Shown here in pieces: positions 40,697 to 50,989 of a stretch of 64,000 bases of DNA. The stretch spans positions 3,397,102-3,461,101 of the forward strand of contig NZ_LT629731.1 in assembly GCF_900104575.1 (NCBI RefSeq), written 5' to 3'. Each line of letters starts with the position of its first letter. Positions within the stretch are counted from its first letter, which is position 1. Source of the DNA: Bacillus tuaregi. Its GTDB lineage: Bacteria > Bacillota > Bacilli > Bacillales > Cytobacillaceae. A program made the position numbers and the translations under genes. The notes below the pieces were generated by a model that saw nothing but the letters and a program-made list of their open reading frames with translations, was not told the origin of the DNA and did not search any database.

Positions 40697-41653
40697 TTGA
40701 GCAATGTCGTACTAAAGAAAACCAGCCTGGAAATGAAGAGAATGATGGAGCATTATCAAACAAATTTAACAGCGAAAACACCACCAGGAGGATTATTCTC
40801 CGCAAAGCTCCCTTCCTGTACCATTACAGCTTACAATTCTGGCAAAGTCCTTTTTCAAGGTAGCGGATGTGAGGAAGAAGCTAGTAAATGGGGGACACCC
40901 GCTGCCCGTGAGACAAATACAAATACAAATACAAATCGTAAAACACAAGCAGCTGCTAAGCTGCCTGCCAAGCTGCCACATAATATCAGCAGTCTTTCTG
41001 CCATTGGCTCAGACGAAGTGGGAACAGGCGATTTCTTTGGGCCTATCACAGTCTGTGCTGCCTACGTAAGAAAAGAAGAAATGCCGTTATTAAAGGAAAT
41101 CGGTGTTCAGGATTCAAAAAATTTAACCGACGAAAAAATCTCTGCTATTGCAAAACAATTAATTACCTTTTTACCTTACAGCCTTTTAGTCCTACATAAT
41201 GAAAAATATAATAAACTGCAGGCTTCAGGCATGTCGCAGGGGAAGATGAAAGCTCTCCTTCACAATCAAGCAATCGGTCATTTGCTGGCAAAGGTCGCTC
41301 CGGAAAAGCCTGAAGCAATCCTAATTGATCAGTTTGCCAAAGAAGAAGTGTACTTTAATTACTTAAAAGGACAAAAAACCATCCAAAGAGAAAAGGTTTA
41401 TTTTAGTACAAAAGCCGAAGGAATCCATCTAGCCGTTGCTGCTGCCTCGATTATTGCCCGACACGCTTTTGTCCAGCATTTTGAAAAATTAAGCAAAGCA
41501 GCCGGTTTTAAAATCCCAAAGGGCGCCGGTTCCCAAGTAGATGTTGCTGCCGCAAGATTGATTAAGGACAAGGGAAAAGATATTTTGCCCAAATATGTAA
41601 AGCTGCATTTTGCCAATACCGAAAAAGCTATGAAGCTAGTCAACAAAAGCTAG
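40697..41653 (+). CDS. rnhC: Ribonuclease HIII
   Basis: Encodes 318 residues from TTG at 40697, which follows AAAGGAGTG at 8-bp spacing; an upstream in-frame ATG has no ribosome-binding sequence. The N-terminal TBP-like substrate-binding domain (about 1-66) is joined by a repetitive linker to the RNase HII/HIII domain. Catalytic residues are D106-E107 in SDEVGTGDFFGP, D139 in DSKNL and D211 in LIDQF. It cleaves RNA in RNA-DNA hybrids. Plus strand, divergent from zapA. Confidence 0.95.
   Translation: MSNVVLKKTSLEMKRMMEHYQTNLTAKTPPGGLFSAKLPSCTITAYNSGKVLFQGSGCEEEASKWGTPAARETNTNTNTNRKTQAAAKLPAKLPHNISSLSAIGSDEVGTGDFFGPITVCAAYVRKEEMPLLKEIGVQDSKNLTDEKISAIAKQLITFLPYSLLVLHNEKYNKLQASGMSQGKMKALLHNQAIGHLLAKVAPEKPEAILIDQFAKEEVYFNYLKGQKTIQREKVYFSTKAEGIHLAVAAASIIARHAFVQHFEKLSKAAGFKIPKGAGSQVDVAAARLIKDKGKDILPKYVKLHFANTEKAMKLVNKS
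40913..40936 (+). repeat. Hexanucleotide tandem repeat (ACAAAT)4 inside rnhC
   Basis: Four exact copies of ACAAAT encode Thr-Asn-Thr-Asn-Thr-Asn-Thr-Asn (residues 73-80) in the linker between the two RnhC domains. Since the unit is 6 bp, slippage would change linker length without a frameshift. Confidence 0.9.
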
Positions 41654-41679
41654 CTTTTATCCAATTAATTATACATTTA

Positions 41680-41720
41680 GAAAAGAGACGGATGATAAAG
41701 TAGATCACGAGTCTCTTTTC
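41680..41720. terminator. Terminator between rnhC and the chemoreceptor gene
   Basis: GAAAAGAGAC and GTCTCTTTTC form a 10-bp stem with a 21-nt loop. The T-tract favours the plus strand (rnhC), but it may also end the convergent chemoreceptor transcript. Confidence 0.6.
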
Positions 41721-41730
41721 ATTTTCTCCA

Positions 41731-43461
41731 TTAATCTAACTCTGACTCCAGCTTTGTCAATAATGATACGACAGTACTTGATGCCTCTTCTAAACGAGAA
41801 AGACAGGTCTGCGCAGTGTCGATATCTCCTTTCTCATATTCCTCAACAGCCTTTCTTGCCAATCGATGGACCTGCATATGGGAATCCTCGATTTGAATAA
41901 ATGAAGGCTTATTTTTTATCCCCGCAGGTAATTCCCCATAATACCAATGACCTAATCTGCAATTCTTATGGGATTGAACAGAACTCGAGTCAATGCTTTC
42001 TAAACCCAGTATCATATTGTATACTCTCCATTTCCACAGCAGATGGTCCGCTTTGGCAATAAGTATCACCTCGTTAGGATTAAGGTTTAGATTTAGCCTA
42101 AAAAAACTATTTCGATATTCCTCTAAATCCTTGCTTAGCTGTTGAATCATCCTTGCAGACTCTTTAGCAACCTGCTGAGAATTCACGCTGTGCTCATAAA
42201 TTAGATTGTTTCGCTGCGCAATATCAAGGACTGCAGATGACTGTTCTTCAGTCATCGCGGCAATTTGCGAAATCGACTGATTTATATCCTTCATTGTCGT
42301 TACAATTTTCACGAGTGCATCCCCGGCATATTGAGCTCCCTTTACACTATGTTCAACTAGCATACCGGTTTGTTTAATTTGCTGTGTTACTTGATTCGAG
42401 ACCGACTGCAGGGACTCCATGCTGGAGGTAATCTGTATGATTTGCTCCTTCGTATGCTCTGACAATTTCCGAACCTCTGTTGCAACGACCGAAAAGCCCT
42501 TTCCATGTTCACCAGCCCTTGCTGCCTCGATACTGGCATTTAAAGCAAGCAGATTCGTTTGTTCTGCAATTCCTTTAATAATCATTACGACATCCTGAGT
42601 ATATTGAATTTCTTGATCGAGCTGGCTTACCTTATCAACGACCTGCTCATATACATGACCCACCTGGTTAATATCCTCCAGCGCTTCATCGACAACCTCT
42701 TTACTTTGCTCAGCAGAATGAACGGCCTCATCCGTACCTTCTGATACTTTGATAGCATGATTAGCAACCTCTTGAATAGATGTTCCCATTTCCTGAGTGG
42801 CAGCCGTAACATTTTGTGTTTCTTCAATTTGATTTTCCATCCCTGTAATCAGCTGCTTCATCGTATCTAGTTGAGTTGTCCGGCTCAGTGTATCGGATAT
42901 TCCGAAGAGAAAAGGCTTATAGGTTTCCTCTATATATTTTTCTAGAATAAGCTGCAGATCAAAAGCAGCTAATTTTTGTACTGCACATACTGCATCCATC
43001 ATACGATTTGGCTTACGGTGTAACTCCTCCATTAAAATAGAAATCATCATCCGGATTAACCTTTGATGGACTGAAATAAAGTAGCTCACACTTAGCTGAA
43101 TTTGACTATGTGATTTTCCAATAGCTGCCCTGGAGCTTAAATATTCCTGGTCTATTTCTCCGCGTAAAAATTGCTCTAAATAGCTTTCCAAGACCTGCTT
43201 CGCTTGACTAAGCGTTAAATGCTCCAGCATTTTCTTTTGAAGACGCTCATTTACGCTGATGCAGCCAAATAATTTCTCCATGATTTCCTTTTTATATGGT
43301 AAAAGAATGAAGGCGGCGTCCTTTATAGACAGTAAGGTCTCCTGATTTAGACCTATCAGACAGATTTGCTCCTGATCCTTTTCATCCCCATTAGAAATAT
43401 CCGTTTCATGCGAATATTCGATGTACTCACTCCATGCTTTAGTTTTTGTAAAAATACTCAT
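41731..43461 (-). CDS. Soluble globin-coupled methyl-accepting chemotaxis protein with CZB domain
   Basis: Encodes 576 residues with no membrane segment. Residues about 30-185 resemble the HemAT-type globin sensor; H118 in GKSHSQIQL aligns with the proximal heme histidine. A coiled-coil signalling domain follows, with the MCP hairpin tip from [20 protein letters not shown] (299-318) through [16 protein letters not shown]. The C-terminus (about 460-576) is a chemoreceptor zinc-binding CZB domain, with H473, H498-x2-C501 ([12 protein letters not shown]), H528 and H532 as candidate ligands. HemAT of B. subtilis lacks CZB. A cytoplasmic oxygen and metal or oxidant sensor is inferred. It sits between rnhC and pheT, not a B. 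subtilis position. Confidence 0.85.
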   Translation of the reverse strand: MSIFTKTKAWSEYIEYSHETDISNGDEKDQEQICLIGLNQETLLSIKDAAFILLPYKKEIMEKLFGCISVNERLQKKMLEHLTLSQAKQVLESYLEQFLRGEIDQEYLSSRAAIGKSHSQIQLSVSYFISVHQRLIRMMISILMEELHRKPNRMMDAVCAVQKLAAFDLQLILEKYIEETYKPFLFGISDTLSRTTQLDTMKQLITGMENQIEETQNVTAATQEMGTSIQEVANHAIKVSEGTDEAVHSAEQSKEVVDEALEDINQVGHVYEQVVDKVSQLDQEIQYTQDVVMIIKGIAEQTNLLALNASIEAARAGEHGKGFSVVATEVRKLSEHTKEQIIQITSSMESLQSVSNQVTQQIKQTGMLVEHSVKGAQYAGDALVKIVTTMKDINQSISQIAAMTEEQSSAVLDIAQRNNLIYEHSVNSQQVAKESARMIQQLSKDLEEYRNSFFRLNLNLNPNEVILIAKADHLLWKWRVYNMILGLESIDSSSVQSHKNCRLGHWYYGELPAGIKNKPSFIQIEDSHMQVHRLARKAVEEYEKGDIDTAQTCLSRLEEASSTVVSLLTKLESELD

Positions 43462-43602
43462 ATAATCACTACCTCCTTTACTTTAGTAGAATGACCGACC
43501 GCTATATAGTACTTTTTACTTATAGCCTAATTTTACCATTAAAAGAGGTATTATAAGTTTGAACCCTTTTCAAAAATATGAACAAATTACTACTATCAGC
43601 AT

Positions 43603-43630
43603 AAAAACCCACTGCCAATTGGCAGTGGGA
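43603..43630 (-). terminator. Rho-independent terminator after pheT
   Basis: Minus strand CCCACTGCCAATTGGCAGTGGG, a perfect palindromic stem, followed by TTTTTATG. It lies 15 bp past the pheT stop. Confidence 0.9.
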
Positions 43631-43645
43631 GGGAGTCTATCGTCA

Positions 43646-46060
43646 TTAACTGCGTAAAACAGCACCAGCCTGCTCTTTTACTGCATCTAATACCTTGTCA
43701 TGTACCTTTGTAATTTCTTCATCTGTTAAAGTACGTTCTGGATCAAAGTATTTAAGCGAGAAGGCAAGGGACTTCTTACCTTCTTCCATACGTTCACCTT
43801 CGTATAAATCAAATAGATGTACGTCTTTTAGTAAAGCTCCGCCAGCATCCGTAATAATGGTTTCCAGTTCACCTGCTGATTTCTCTTTATCCACCACAAG
43901 GGCAATGTCACGTGTAATAGAAGGGTAACGTGGAATCATTTCATATGAGATTGGTTCAACCTCTGCTTCAGCGAGTGCTTTAAAGGATAGTTCAAAAACA
44001 TAGGTTTCTTTAATATCGTAATCCTTCTGCACGGTTGGGTGCGCCTGACCAACATAACCAATTGCTTCACCATTTAAAAGCACTTCAGCTGTACGCCCCG
44101 GATGCATCTCTTTCATTACTGCTTGGCGATACGTAATGCTTCCTGTTACTCCAAGGGAATCAAATAATGCTTCTAACACACCTTTGGCCACGTAGAAATC
44201 GACCTGCTTTTTCTCACCCTGCCATAGGTTTGCTTCCCATAAACCTGTAATAGCACCGGCAACATGCTCTCTCTCATTAGGAAGCTGGTTATCTCCCTGC
44301 TTTAAGAAAACAGACCCAATTTCATATAAAGCAACAGAATCAATTTGACGAGCCTGATTGTATTTTACTACCTCTAATAGCTGAGGAAGGATACTTAAGC
44401 GAAGCTGACTGCGTTCTTCACTCATAGGCATAGCGAGACGAATAGAATCACCCTGCTCTAGTGCGAATTGAGCTGCTTTCTCAGGACTTGTCAATGAATA
44501 AGTAATTGCCTGGTATAGTCCAGCACCTTCTAGAGTACGACGGGCAATACGGCGTTTTTGTTGATAGTCTGACAATCTACCAGGTGTTGCTGCACCGACT
44601 GGAAGGGTGGAAGGAATATTATCATAGCCGTACAAGCGGGCAATTTCCTCCACTAAATCTGCTTCAATGGTAATATCACCACGGCGGGTTGGAACTGTTA
44701 CAATGAAGGTGTCACCATCCAGCTTCACATCAAATTGTAAGCGGGTGAAAATATCGATTACTTGTTCAGCACTGATATTTGTGCCAATTGATGTATTGAT
44801 TTTATCAAGCGTGATGGAAACCACGGCAGGCTCCACTCTTAAATCATTAAATTCAACTGAGCCTTGTAGGATAATCCCACCTGCGTATTCCGCCATCAGC
44901 TTGGCAGCACGCTCTCCTGCTTCACGTACTCGTGCAGGATCCACCCCTTTTTCAAAACGGGCACTCGCTTCACTTCTTAAGCCATGGTCTTTAGAGCCCT
45001 TACGAACAACAGCCCCTGCAAAATAGGCTGCTTCAATGATTACATTCGTTGTATCGTCCTTCACTTCAGAATCAGCGCCGCCCATGACCCCTGCAATCGC
45101 AACAGGTTCAATTCCATTTGTAATGACAAGATGATCAGGTGTTAACGTACGCTCCACTTCATCAAGAGTCGTGATTTTTTCCTCTGCCTTTGCTCTGCGC
45201 ACGACAATTTCTTTAGAACCAAAACGATCATAATCAAACGCATGAAGTGGCTGACCGTACTCAAGTAAAATAAAATTGGTAATATCCACGACATTATTGT
45301 GTGGACGGATGCCGGCATTCATAAGTCGTGTCTGCATCCATAATGGAGACGGTCCGATTTTGACATCCTTAACAACCTTTGCCATGTATAATGGGTTATC
45401 CTCAGGAGTTTCTACTTTTACATCAATATAATCTGCTGCCTTCTCAGCTGCCTCCACTTTATCACTATCCGGCCACTTTACCTCACGACCCAGAATCGCA
45501 GCTACTTCATAGGCTACCCCTAGCATACTTAAGGCATCTGAGCGGTTAGGTGTTAGGCTAAGCTCTAGGATTTCATCATCTAAGCCTAGAGCAGCAAGAG
45601 CATCCTCTCCCACTACTGCATCCTGCGGGAAGTTAAAGATCCCTGTAGAATATTCCTTTGCGACTAATTTTGCTTCAATCCCAAGCTCCTGAAGTGAACA
45701 AATCATGCCGTTTGACACTTCACCGCGTAGCTTAGCCTTTTTAATTTTAAAATTACCCGGCAGTACGGCACCAACGGTTGCCACTGCTACCTTCTGCCCT
45801 TTGCCAACATTCGGTGCACCGCAGATAATTTGTACTGGATCTTCAGCACCAATATCCACGAGACATTTATTTAATTTATCGGCATTCGGATGCTGTTCAC
45901 ACTCTAATACGTGACCAATAACAACACCCTTTAATCCCTCACTTTTCTTCTCTACTCCTTCTACTTCAATGCCACTCTTTGTTATTTTATCAGCAAGTTC
46001 GTCAGCACTGATTCCGGAAAGGTCTACATATTCCTGCAGCCATTTATATGAAACAAACAT
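43646..46060 (-). CDS. pheT: Phenylalanine-tRNA ligase beta subunit PheT
   Basis: Encodes 804 residues, the family length. In order: N-terminal segment [18 protein letters not shown]/tRNA-binding domain (about 40-150, with [10 protein letters not shown]), B3/B4 editing domain (about 210-385), B5 DNA-binding-like domain (about 405-475), the inactive synthetase-like core and a C-terminal FDX-ACB domain (about 710-804) that grips tRNA-Phe. It works as an alpha2-beta2 tetramer with PheS, 29 bp upstream. Confidence 0.97.
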   Translation of the reverse strand: MFVSYKWLQEYVDLSGISADELADKITKSGIEVEGVEKKSEGLKGVVIGHVLECEQHPNADKLNKCLVDIGAEDPVQIICGAPNVGKGQKVAVATVGAVLPGNFKIKKAKLRGEVSNGMICSLQELGIEAKLVAKEYSTGIFNFPQDAVVGEDALAALGLDDEILELSLTPNRSDALSMLGVAYEVAAILGREVKWPDSDKVEAAEKAADYIDVKVETPEDNPLYMAKVVKDVKIGPSPLWMQTRLMNAGIRPHNNVVDITNFILLEYGQPLHAFDYDRFGSKEIVVRRAKAEEKITTLDEVERTLTPDHLVITNGIEPVAIAGVMGGADSEVKDDTTNVIIEAAYFAGAVVRKGSKDHGLRSEASARFEKGVDPARVREAGERAAKLMAEYAGGIILQGSVEFNDLRVEPAVVSITLDKINTSIGTNISAEQVIDIFTRLQFDVKLDGDTFIVTVPTRRGDITIEADLVEEIARLYGYDNIPSTLPVGAATPGRLSDYQQKRRIARRTLEGAGLYQAITYSLTSPEKAAQFALEQGDSIRLAMPMSEERSQLRLSILPQLLEVVKYNQARQIDSVALYEIGSVFLKQGDNQLPNEREHVAGAITGLWEANLWQGEKKQVDFYVAKGVLEALFDSLGVTGSITYRQAVMKEMHPGRTAEVLLNGEAIGYVGQAHPTVQKDYDIKETYVFELSFKALAEAEVEPISYEMIPRYPSITRDIALVVDKEKSAGELETIITDAGGALLKDVHLFDLYEGERMEEGKKSLAFSLKYFDPERTLTDEEITKVHDKVLDAVKEQAGAVLRS

Positions 46061-46089
46061 GAAAATCCTCCTTTATATTAGTAATGTTA

Positions 46090-47130
46090 TTATGATTCGT
46101 AATGGTCAAATTGCTTTAAGAAACGAGCGTCATTTGTATAGTAATGACGGATATCATCTACACCATATTTCAGCATGGCAATCCTTTCAACACCGATACC
46201 GAAGGCAAAGCCAGAGTATTTCTTTGAATCAAATCCCGCCATTTCAAGTACGTTAGGATGAACGATTCCTGAACCTAATACTTCAATCCAGCCAGTTTGT
46301 TTACATACGCTACAGCCTGAACCTTTACAGATTTTACAGGAAATATCGACTTCAACAGATGGTTCTGTGAATGGGAAAAAGCTTGGACGAAGACGGATTT
46401 CACGATCCTGACCAAATACCTTTTTCAAGAAGACTTCAAGCGTCCCTTTCAAATCACTCATAGAGATATTTTCATCAATGACCAATCCTTCAATTTGCAT
46501 AAATTGATGGGAATGGGTCGCATCATCGTTATCGCGGCGGTACACTTTACCAGGACAGATAATTTTCACTGGACCCTGTCCATTATGCATTTCCATTGTT
46601 CTTGCCTGTACCGGTGATGTATGGGTACGCATTAAGATTTCTTCTGTAATATAGAATGAATCCTGCATATCACGGGCAGGGTGGCTCTTCGGTAAATTTA
46701 GTGCTTCAAAGTTATAATAGTCCGTTTCCACTTCAGGACCTTCTGCTACTTGATAACCCATTCCGATGAAAATATCCTCGATTTCCTCAACAATACGAGT
46801 TAAGGCATGATGATTCCCGCGCTTAACCGGTCTAGCCGGTAATGTCACATCAATGGTTTCAGCTGCCAGCTGAGCATTAACGGCTTCCTCTTCCAGTACA
46901 GCTTGTTTTTCTTCAATTTTTGATGTAATTTCTTCACGAACCACATTCACTAGGGCACCCATTTTTGGTCGTTCTTCAGCAGAAAGCTTTCCCATTCCGC
47001 GCAATACTTCAGTAATCGGCCCTTTCTTACCTAAATAAGCAACACGAATATCGTTCAGCTCTTTTAAGCTTGCAGCAGCAGCTACCTTTTGCAGCGCCTC
47101 TGCCTGCAGTTCTTGTAAACGTTCCTGCAT
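46090..47130 (-). CDS. pheS: Phenylalanine-tRNA ligase alpha subunit PheS
   Basis: Encodes 346 residues. An N-terminal coiled-coil domain (about 1-90) is followed by the class II catalytic core, with motif 2 around [18 protein letters not shown] and motif 3 [17 protein letters not shown]. It activates phenylalanine and charges tRNA-Phe. AAAGGAGG precedes the ATG. The pheST operon is preceded by a Phe T-box, so it responds to uncharged tRNA-Phe. Confidence 0.97.
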   Translation of the reverse strand: MQERLQELQAEALQKVAAAASLKELNDIRVAYLGKKGPITEVLRGMGKLSAEERPKMGALVNVVREEITSKIEEKQAVLEEEAVNAQLAAETIDVTLPARPVKRGNHHALTRIVEEIEDIFIGMGYQVAEGPEVETDYYNFEALNLPKSHPARDMQDSFYITEEILMRTHTSPVQARTMEMHNGQGPVKIICPGKVYRRDNDDATHSHQFMQIEGLVIDENISMSDLKGTLEVFLKKVFGQDREIRLRPSFFPFTEPSVEVDISCKICKGSGCSVCKQTGWIEVLGSGIVHPNVLEMAGFDSKKYSGFAFGIGVERIAMLKYGVDDIRHYYTNDARFLKQFDHYES

Positions 47131-47203
47131 GACAAATTCCTCCTTTGGTTTATGAAATCTCTTAGTTTGAGATTTTGTTTGTTCCTCATGTTATGGTAAA
47201 ACA

Positions 47204-47471
47204 CAAAAAAACCTCGCTCCCAAAAAGGGACGAGGCTTATGTATCGCGGTACCACCCTTATTAGCGCAGATATCATCACCCGCACTCACTCAATACGTAT
47301 AACGGCTCTTCACCGGAACATTTTTCAGACAGAACGTCTTCCCAATGTCGACTCGAGAGGTGAATTCACTTAAACAGCGCCATTAAAATGCTCTCAGTCA
47401 CGGCATTTTTTCCCTTGAAATGGATATCCTAAGCTACTCTTCTCTGTCAATGTCTTTTTTTATCAAATTTA
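47204..47471 (-). promoter_or_regulatory. T-box leader (Phe, UUC specifier) of pheST
   Basis: T-box signature AGGGTGGTACC at 47248-47258; specifier loop GAA-TTC-ACC with TTC (Phe) at 47362-47364; terminator AGCCTCGTCCC/GGGAGCGAGGT plus seven T at 47204-47238. It fills most of the 378-bp gap between pheS and ysgA. Confidence 0.95.
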
Positions 47472-47477
47472 TGTTAT

Positions 47478-47506
47478 ATTATATTACAATTTATATTTGG
47501 TTTCAA
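47478..47506 (-). promoter_or_regulatory. Predicted sigmaA promoter of pheST
   Basis: Minus strand TTGAAA (47501-47506), 17 bp, TATAAT (47478-47483). The predicted start near 47471 fits the T-box 5' end. It lies 3 bp beyond the ysgA stop. Confidence 0.8.
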
Positions 47507-47508
47507 AT

Positions 47509-48252
47509 TCATTTTCTTAAATAGTACATTAATATTCCTGCTGCAATCCCGACATTCAACGATTCACTCTTTCCGTAAATAGGTATATATAGATTTTTCG
47601 TTGTTTTTGCCAATAATTCCTTCGCGACGCCCTGGCCTTCATTTCCTAAAAGAAGAGCAAAAGCGTCTGCTTTTTCTACCTGTTCAAAAGGGATTCCACC
47701 TTCTAACGCCGTTCCATATACAGGTATCTTTAGTTTCTCGATGAACTCCCCTAATGGTGCCTTCATAATCGGTAAATGAAACAAACTTCCCTGAGTGGAC
47801 CGAATCACCTTTGGATTATAAGGATCAGCACAGCCATCTCCTAAAATCACAGCATCCATTCCTGCTGCATCGGCGGTACGAATCATAGTCCCAAGATTAC
47901 CTGGATCCTGAACTCGATCCAGCAGCAATAGCTTCTCCAAACGGATTTCTTCTATGGTACTTTTCCTTTGCTCACAGACAGCAGCAATGCCCTGCGGTGT
48001 TTCCGTATCACAAATCGCCTTCAAAACCTCTTCTTTAACATAGATTACCTCTGTACCTTCTATATTTAACGATGCCGGTATTTCTGTATCCTGATTGACA
48101 ATGACTTCTAGAACTACCTGTTCCTTTAAGGCTTCTTCAACAAGATGAAAGCCTTCTATTAAATATTTTCCTGTTTGATCTCTTTCTTTTTTCGTTAATA
48201 GCTTCTTCCAAGCCTTTACTTTTGGGTTTTTTATAGATTCAATATACTTCAA
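47509..48252 (-). CDS. ysgA: TrmH-family (SPOUT) RNA methyltransferase YsgA
   Basis: Encodes 247 residues from a TTG start with GGAG 8 bp upstream. The N-terminal substrate-binding segment is SIKNPKVKAWKKLL then KYLIEGFHLVEEAL. The SPOUT knot motifs are LDRVQDPGNLGTMIRTADAAG, LLLGNEGQGV and SLNVGIAAGILMY near the C-terminus. It is predicted to transfer a methyl group from SAM to a 2'-OH in rRNA; the target nucleotide is not visible from sequence. Divergent from sspI. Confidence 0.93.
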   Translation of the reverse strand: MKYIESIKNPKVKAWKKLLTKKERDQTGKYLIEGFHLVEEALKEQVVLEVIVNQDTEIPASLNIEGTEVIYVKEEVLKAICDTETPQGIAAVCEQRKSTIEEIRLEKLLLLDRVQDPGNLGTMIRTADAAGMDAVILGDGCADPYNPKVIRSTQGSLFHLPIMKAPLGEFIEKLKIPVYGTALEGGIPFEQVEKADAFALLLGNEGQGVAKELLAKTTKNLYIPIYGKSESLNVGIAAGILMYYLRK

Positions 48253-48373
48253 CCTTAACGCTCCTTTAATATTGACACTTATTTCTATTATAGCTTAATT
48301 TTCATACATAATTCATTAAGTAATGTGGAAGACTATGGCTGTTGGAGATTATGTATACAGGAGGAGTGCTCTT

Positions 48374-48580
48374 ATGAATTTAAATTTGCGCAACGCAATT
48401 ATTCACAATGTAGCTGGAAATACGCAGGACCAGCTGGAGGATACCATTGTAGATGCGATTTCAAACGGTGAAGAAAAAATGCTTCCAGGCTTAGGCGTTC
48501 TTTTTGAGGTTATTTGGAAAAATTCCTCTGAACAGGACAAAAAAGAAATGCTCCAGGCATTAGAGAGCGGTTTAAAATAA
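48374..48580 (+). CDS. sspI: Small acid-soluble spore protein SspI
   Basis: Encodes 68 residues from the ATG giving [16 protein letters not shown], preceded by AGGAGGAG. An upstream in-frame ATG at 48323 lacks a ribosome-binding sequence and gives an atypical N-terminus. The core [19 protein letters not shown] and FEVIW is the SspI signature. It is a minor spore-core protein expected under forespore sigmaG; no clear sigmaG promoter was confirmed. Plus strand, followed by a good terminator. Confidence 0.96.
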   Translation: MNLNLRNAIIHNVAGNTQDQLEDTIVDAISNGEEKMLPGLGVLFEVIWKNSSEQDKKEMLQALESGLK

Positions 48581-48591
48581 TGAATGGAAGC

Positions 48592-48626
48592 TTAAAGAGC
48601 ACCCGATTATTTAGGTGCTCTTTTTG
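48592..48626 (+). terminator. Rho-independent terminator after sspI
   Basis: AAAGAGCACC, 10-nt loop, GGTGCTCTTT then TTG. It lies 12 bp past sspI and may also help end ysdC on the minus strand. Confidence 0.85.
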
Positions 48627-48631
48627 TTCCA

Positions 48632-49717
48632 TCATTCAAATGTAATACGATTTACTGTTTCACGGTCCAAACGTTTAATGACTTCAACAACTAGCTTTAC
48701 GGCATTCTCAAAATCATCACGATGAAGCATCGCAGCATGCGAATGAATATAGCGTGTAGCAATGCCAATCGATAAAGCTGGAACACCTTTTGCCGTTACA
48801 TGTATAGAGCCTGCATCTGTTCCACCGCCAGGTATGGACTCAAATTGATATGGAATATTCAATTCATCTGCAGTGTCAGTGACTAAATCACGTAAGCCTT
48901 TGTGAGACACCATGGAAGCGTCATACAATACAATTTGCGGACCATTGCCCATCTTGCTAAGTGCTTCCTTTTCCGTTACTCCTGGTGTGTCACCGGCGAT
49001 GCCTACATCAACAGCAAAACCAATATCCGGCTCAACCTTAAAAGTAGAGGTTTTTGAACCACGCAGACCCACTTCCTCTTGAACAGCGCCAATACCGTAC
49101 ACAACATTAGGGTGATTAACCTGGTTTAGCTGCTTCAAAACATTGATGGCAATCGCACAACCAATTCGATTATCCCAGGCTTTGGCAAGCAGCATCTTTT
49201 CATTATTCATTACGGTAAATTCAAAGTAAGGTGTAACCATATCCCCAGGACGCACACCCCATTCTTCCGCTTCTTCCTTACTGGAGGCGCCGATATCGAT
49301 GAACATATCCTTTATTTCATATGGTTTCTTTCTTGCTTCTGGGGATAAAATATGAGGAGGCTTCGAGCCAATAACTCCTGTAATATCTCCTTTACGGGTA
49401 GTGATCGTCACTCGCTGCGCCAGCATAACCTGATTCCACCAGCCGCCAACCGTTTGAAATTTCAAGAATCCGTTCTTATCAATTTGCGTCACCATGAAAC
49501 CAACTTCATCTAAATGGCCGGTAACGATAATCTTAGGTCCGTTCTCGTCACCTGTTTTTTTGGCAATCAAGCTGCCAAGATTGTCCATCGTGACTTCATC
49601 TGCATAAGGAGCTATGTATTTATTCATGACTTCTCGCGGTTCCCGTTCATTTCCAGGAATCCCTTTAGCATCCGTTAATTCTTTTAACATCATAAGGGTT
49701 TCATCTAATTTAGCCAT
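48632..49717 (-). CDS. ysdC: M42 family aminopeptidase YsdC
   Basis: Encodes 361 residues from the second of two adjacent ATGs, giving [11 protein letters not shown] with GGAG at 8 bp. The dinuclear zinc site is spread through [34 protein letters not shown] and [10 protein letters not shown]. It is a tetrahedral aminopeptidase or cellulase-like M42 peptidase in the cytosol; substrates are unknown. Convergent with sspI and divergent from ysdB. Confidence 0.94.
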   Translation of the reverse strand: MAKLDETLMMLKELTDAKGIPGNEREPREVMNKYIAPYADEVTMDNLGSLIAKKTGDENGPKIIVTGHLDEVGFMVTQIDKNGFLKFQTVGGWWNQVMLAQRVTITTRKGDITGVIGSKPPHILSPEARKKPYEIKDMFIDIGASSKEEAEEWGVRPGDMVTPYFEFTVMNNEKMLLAKAWDNRIGCAIAINVLKQLNQVNHPNVVYGIGAVQEEVGLRGSKTSTFKVEPDIGFAVDVGIAGDTPGVTEKEALSKMGNGPQIVLYDASMVSHKGLRDLVTDTADELNIPYQFESIPGGGTDAGSIHVTAKGVPALSIGIATRYIHSHAAMLHRDDFENAVKLVVEVIKRLDRETVNRITFE

Positions 49718-49830
49718 CATTTCGACTCCTTTATATGGTTTCTTTTCTATTATACAAAAGGGGGTTAGGTTTATACAAAAAATAGCCTTTTCAATTCTTT
49801 TAGATATTTTTCATTGAATAGTATTCTAAG

Positions 49831-49856
49831 TGAAACTTTTTTGCTTGTTAAACGTA
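49831..49856 (+). promoter_or_regulatory. SigmaW promoter of ysdB
   Basis: TGAAAC (49831-49836), 16-bp spacer, CGTA (49853-49856): a full match to the sigmaW consensus, 36 bp before the ysdB start. ysdB belongs to the sigmaW envelope-stress regulon in B. subtilis. Confidence 0.8.
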
Positions 49857-49891
49857 AAATAAGAAAACAATAGAGAGGGGAGAATTTTTTA

Positions 49892-50299
49892 ATGATGTGG
49901 CTCATACGCTTATTACTGTTCGCCCTCATCATTTTTCTAATCTATCGAGTAATAAAATTTATCCTCAATCCGAAGAGAAAACTTGAGCTCGCACATGAAC
50001 AAAAGAATTTTTATTTTTTAGATGATCCTAACAATGTAAGGAAAAACTTCCTTCTTACCTATAAAGGTGCACTCTTCGAAGGTGAGAAATATTTAGGGAC
50101 AACAGATAAGCAATTTGATGTTGTATCTATTTTTATTTGGCCCCACAGCGTTAATGCATTGAAGGGCTTTGTCCGCGACGACTTTCGTTTTCTTGAAGAT
50201 ATGATCAAAGTGGATTACCCCAATGCTTCCATAGATTGGAAAAGTCCTGTCAAGGAGTTTGTCCAACGTAATCATGAACCTGAAACCCCTTATGAATAA
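49892..50299 (+). CDS. ysdB: SigmaW-regulated membrane protein YsdB
   Basis: Encodes 135 residues. An N-terminal transmembrane helix (about 4-28: LIRLLLFALIIFLIYRVI) is followed by a basic NPKRKLELAHEQK and a soluble domain with FYFLDDPNNVRKNFLLTYKG and VVSIFIWPHS. Function is unknown; regulation points to envelope stress. Start is one of two adjacent ATGs behind GGGGAG. Own sigmaW promoter and terminator, so a single-gene unit. Confidence 0.9.
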   Translation: MMWLIRLLLFALIIFLIYRVIKFILNPKRKLELAHEQKNFYFLDDPNNVRKNFLLTYKGALFEGEKYLGTTDKQFDVVSIFIWPHSVNALKGFVRDDFRFLEDMIKVDYPNASIDWKSPVKEFVQRNHEPETPYE

Positions 50300-50336
50300 A
50301 AAGAGACTTCCCTACAAGGAAGCCTCTTTTTTTATG
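50300..50336. terminator. Bidirectional terminator after ysdB
   Basis: AAAGAGACTTCC, CTACAA, GGAAGCCTCTTT with T-runs on both strands. It ends ysdB (plus) and the TVP38-type gene (minus). Confidence 0.85.
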
Positions 50337-50345
50337 ATCCTTTTA

Positions 50346-50921
50346 TTAAGCCTGGTCTGTTTTAAAAAACTCTTTCCATTTAATGATCGATGCCTTTTCT
50401 CGAAATAGATAAGCAAGAACCATTAAAGAAAATAAAATAATAGCAATAATCATTGGCGTAAAACCGCTAATAAATTCTCCAAAAACGGAGAAAAAGAAGG
50501 CTAGCGGAAGATTAGATAGCAAGCAATTCTTCACATATGATTTAAACTCATGTTTTTTTTCGATTAAACAAAAGTTCAGCAAATGGTAATGAATAAAGGG
50601 AATTAAACGTAATATAGCCGTTTGTGTAACCGTCACATTACGGTATTCACCAAACCATTTCTTTTTCAAATTAGACAATTTTTCATGAGTTTTCGGCAGC
50701 TTACCAATTAGTAAATAAAAACAAATGGAGCTTACCATTAAACCAATTAGAGAATAGATGGTTCCGAGTACGGAGCCAAATAAAATCCCACCGGTCATGC
50801 AAACGAGCGTCACCGGTATAAATAGAAACTGACGGAAAATATGAAAGAGAATAAATGCAACGGGCGCCAATACCCCTCCCGCTTGAACCATTACGAGTAA
50901 GATGGCAAGACTCTCATCCAT
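50346..50921 (-). CDS. TVP38/TMEM64 (VTT domain) family membrane protein
   Basis: Encodes 191 residues with five to six hydrophobic segments. The conserved F-hx-R motif region is FHIFRQFLFIPVTLVCMTGGILFG, with GTIYSLIG after it, then ILRLIPFIHYHLLNFC and the helix SNLPLAFFFSVFGEF, as in the SNARE-associated/DedA-like VTT fold. Members are linked to lipid transport across bilayers. The specific role is unknown. It lies between ysdB and ysdA. Confidence 0.8.
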   Translation of the reverse strand: MDESLAILLVMVQAGGVLAPVAFILFHIFRQFLFIPVTLVCMTGGILFGSVLGTIYSLIGLMVSSICFYLLIGKLPKTHEKLSNLKKKWFGEYRNVTVTQTAILRLIPFIHYHLLNFCLIEKKHEFKSYVKNCLLSNLPLAFFFSVFGEFISGFTPMIIAIILFSLMVLAYLFREKASIIKWKEFFKTDQA

Positions 50922-50989
50922 TCCTTCACCTTCTCTCTGCCCAATTCTTGCTGTCTTTAAAGCTTATCATCAAATAGGGAAGGTTATGA

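Noticed and set aside
40581-40805. Minus-strand 74-codon frame upstream of zapA
   Set aside because: It overlaps the start of rnhC on the other strand and resembles no protein; the hydrophobic start comes from AT-rich sequence.
43480-43600. Promoter of the chemoreceptor gene
   Set aside because: TTGAAA and TATAAT are both present but only 12 bp apart, and no sigmaD motif with correct spacing was found.
48290-48373. sigmaG promoter of sspI
   Set aside because: Only partial matches to the -35 and -10 elements; not strong enough to report.
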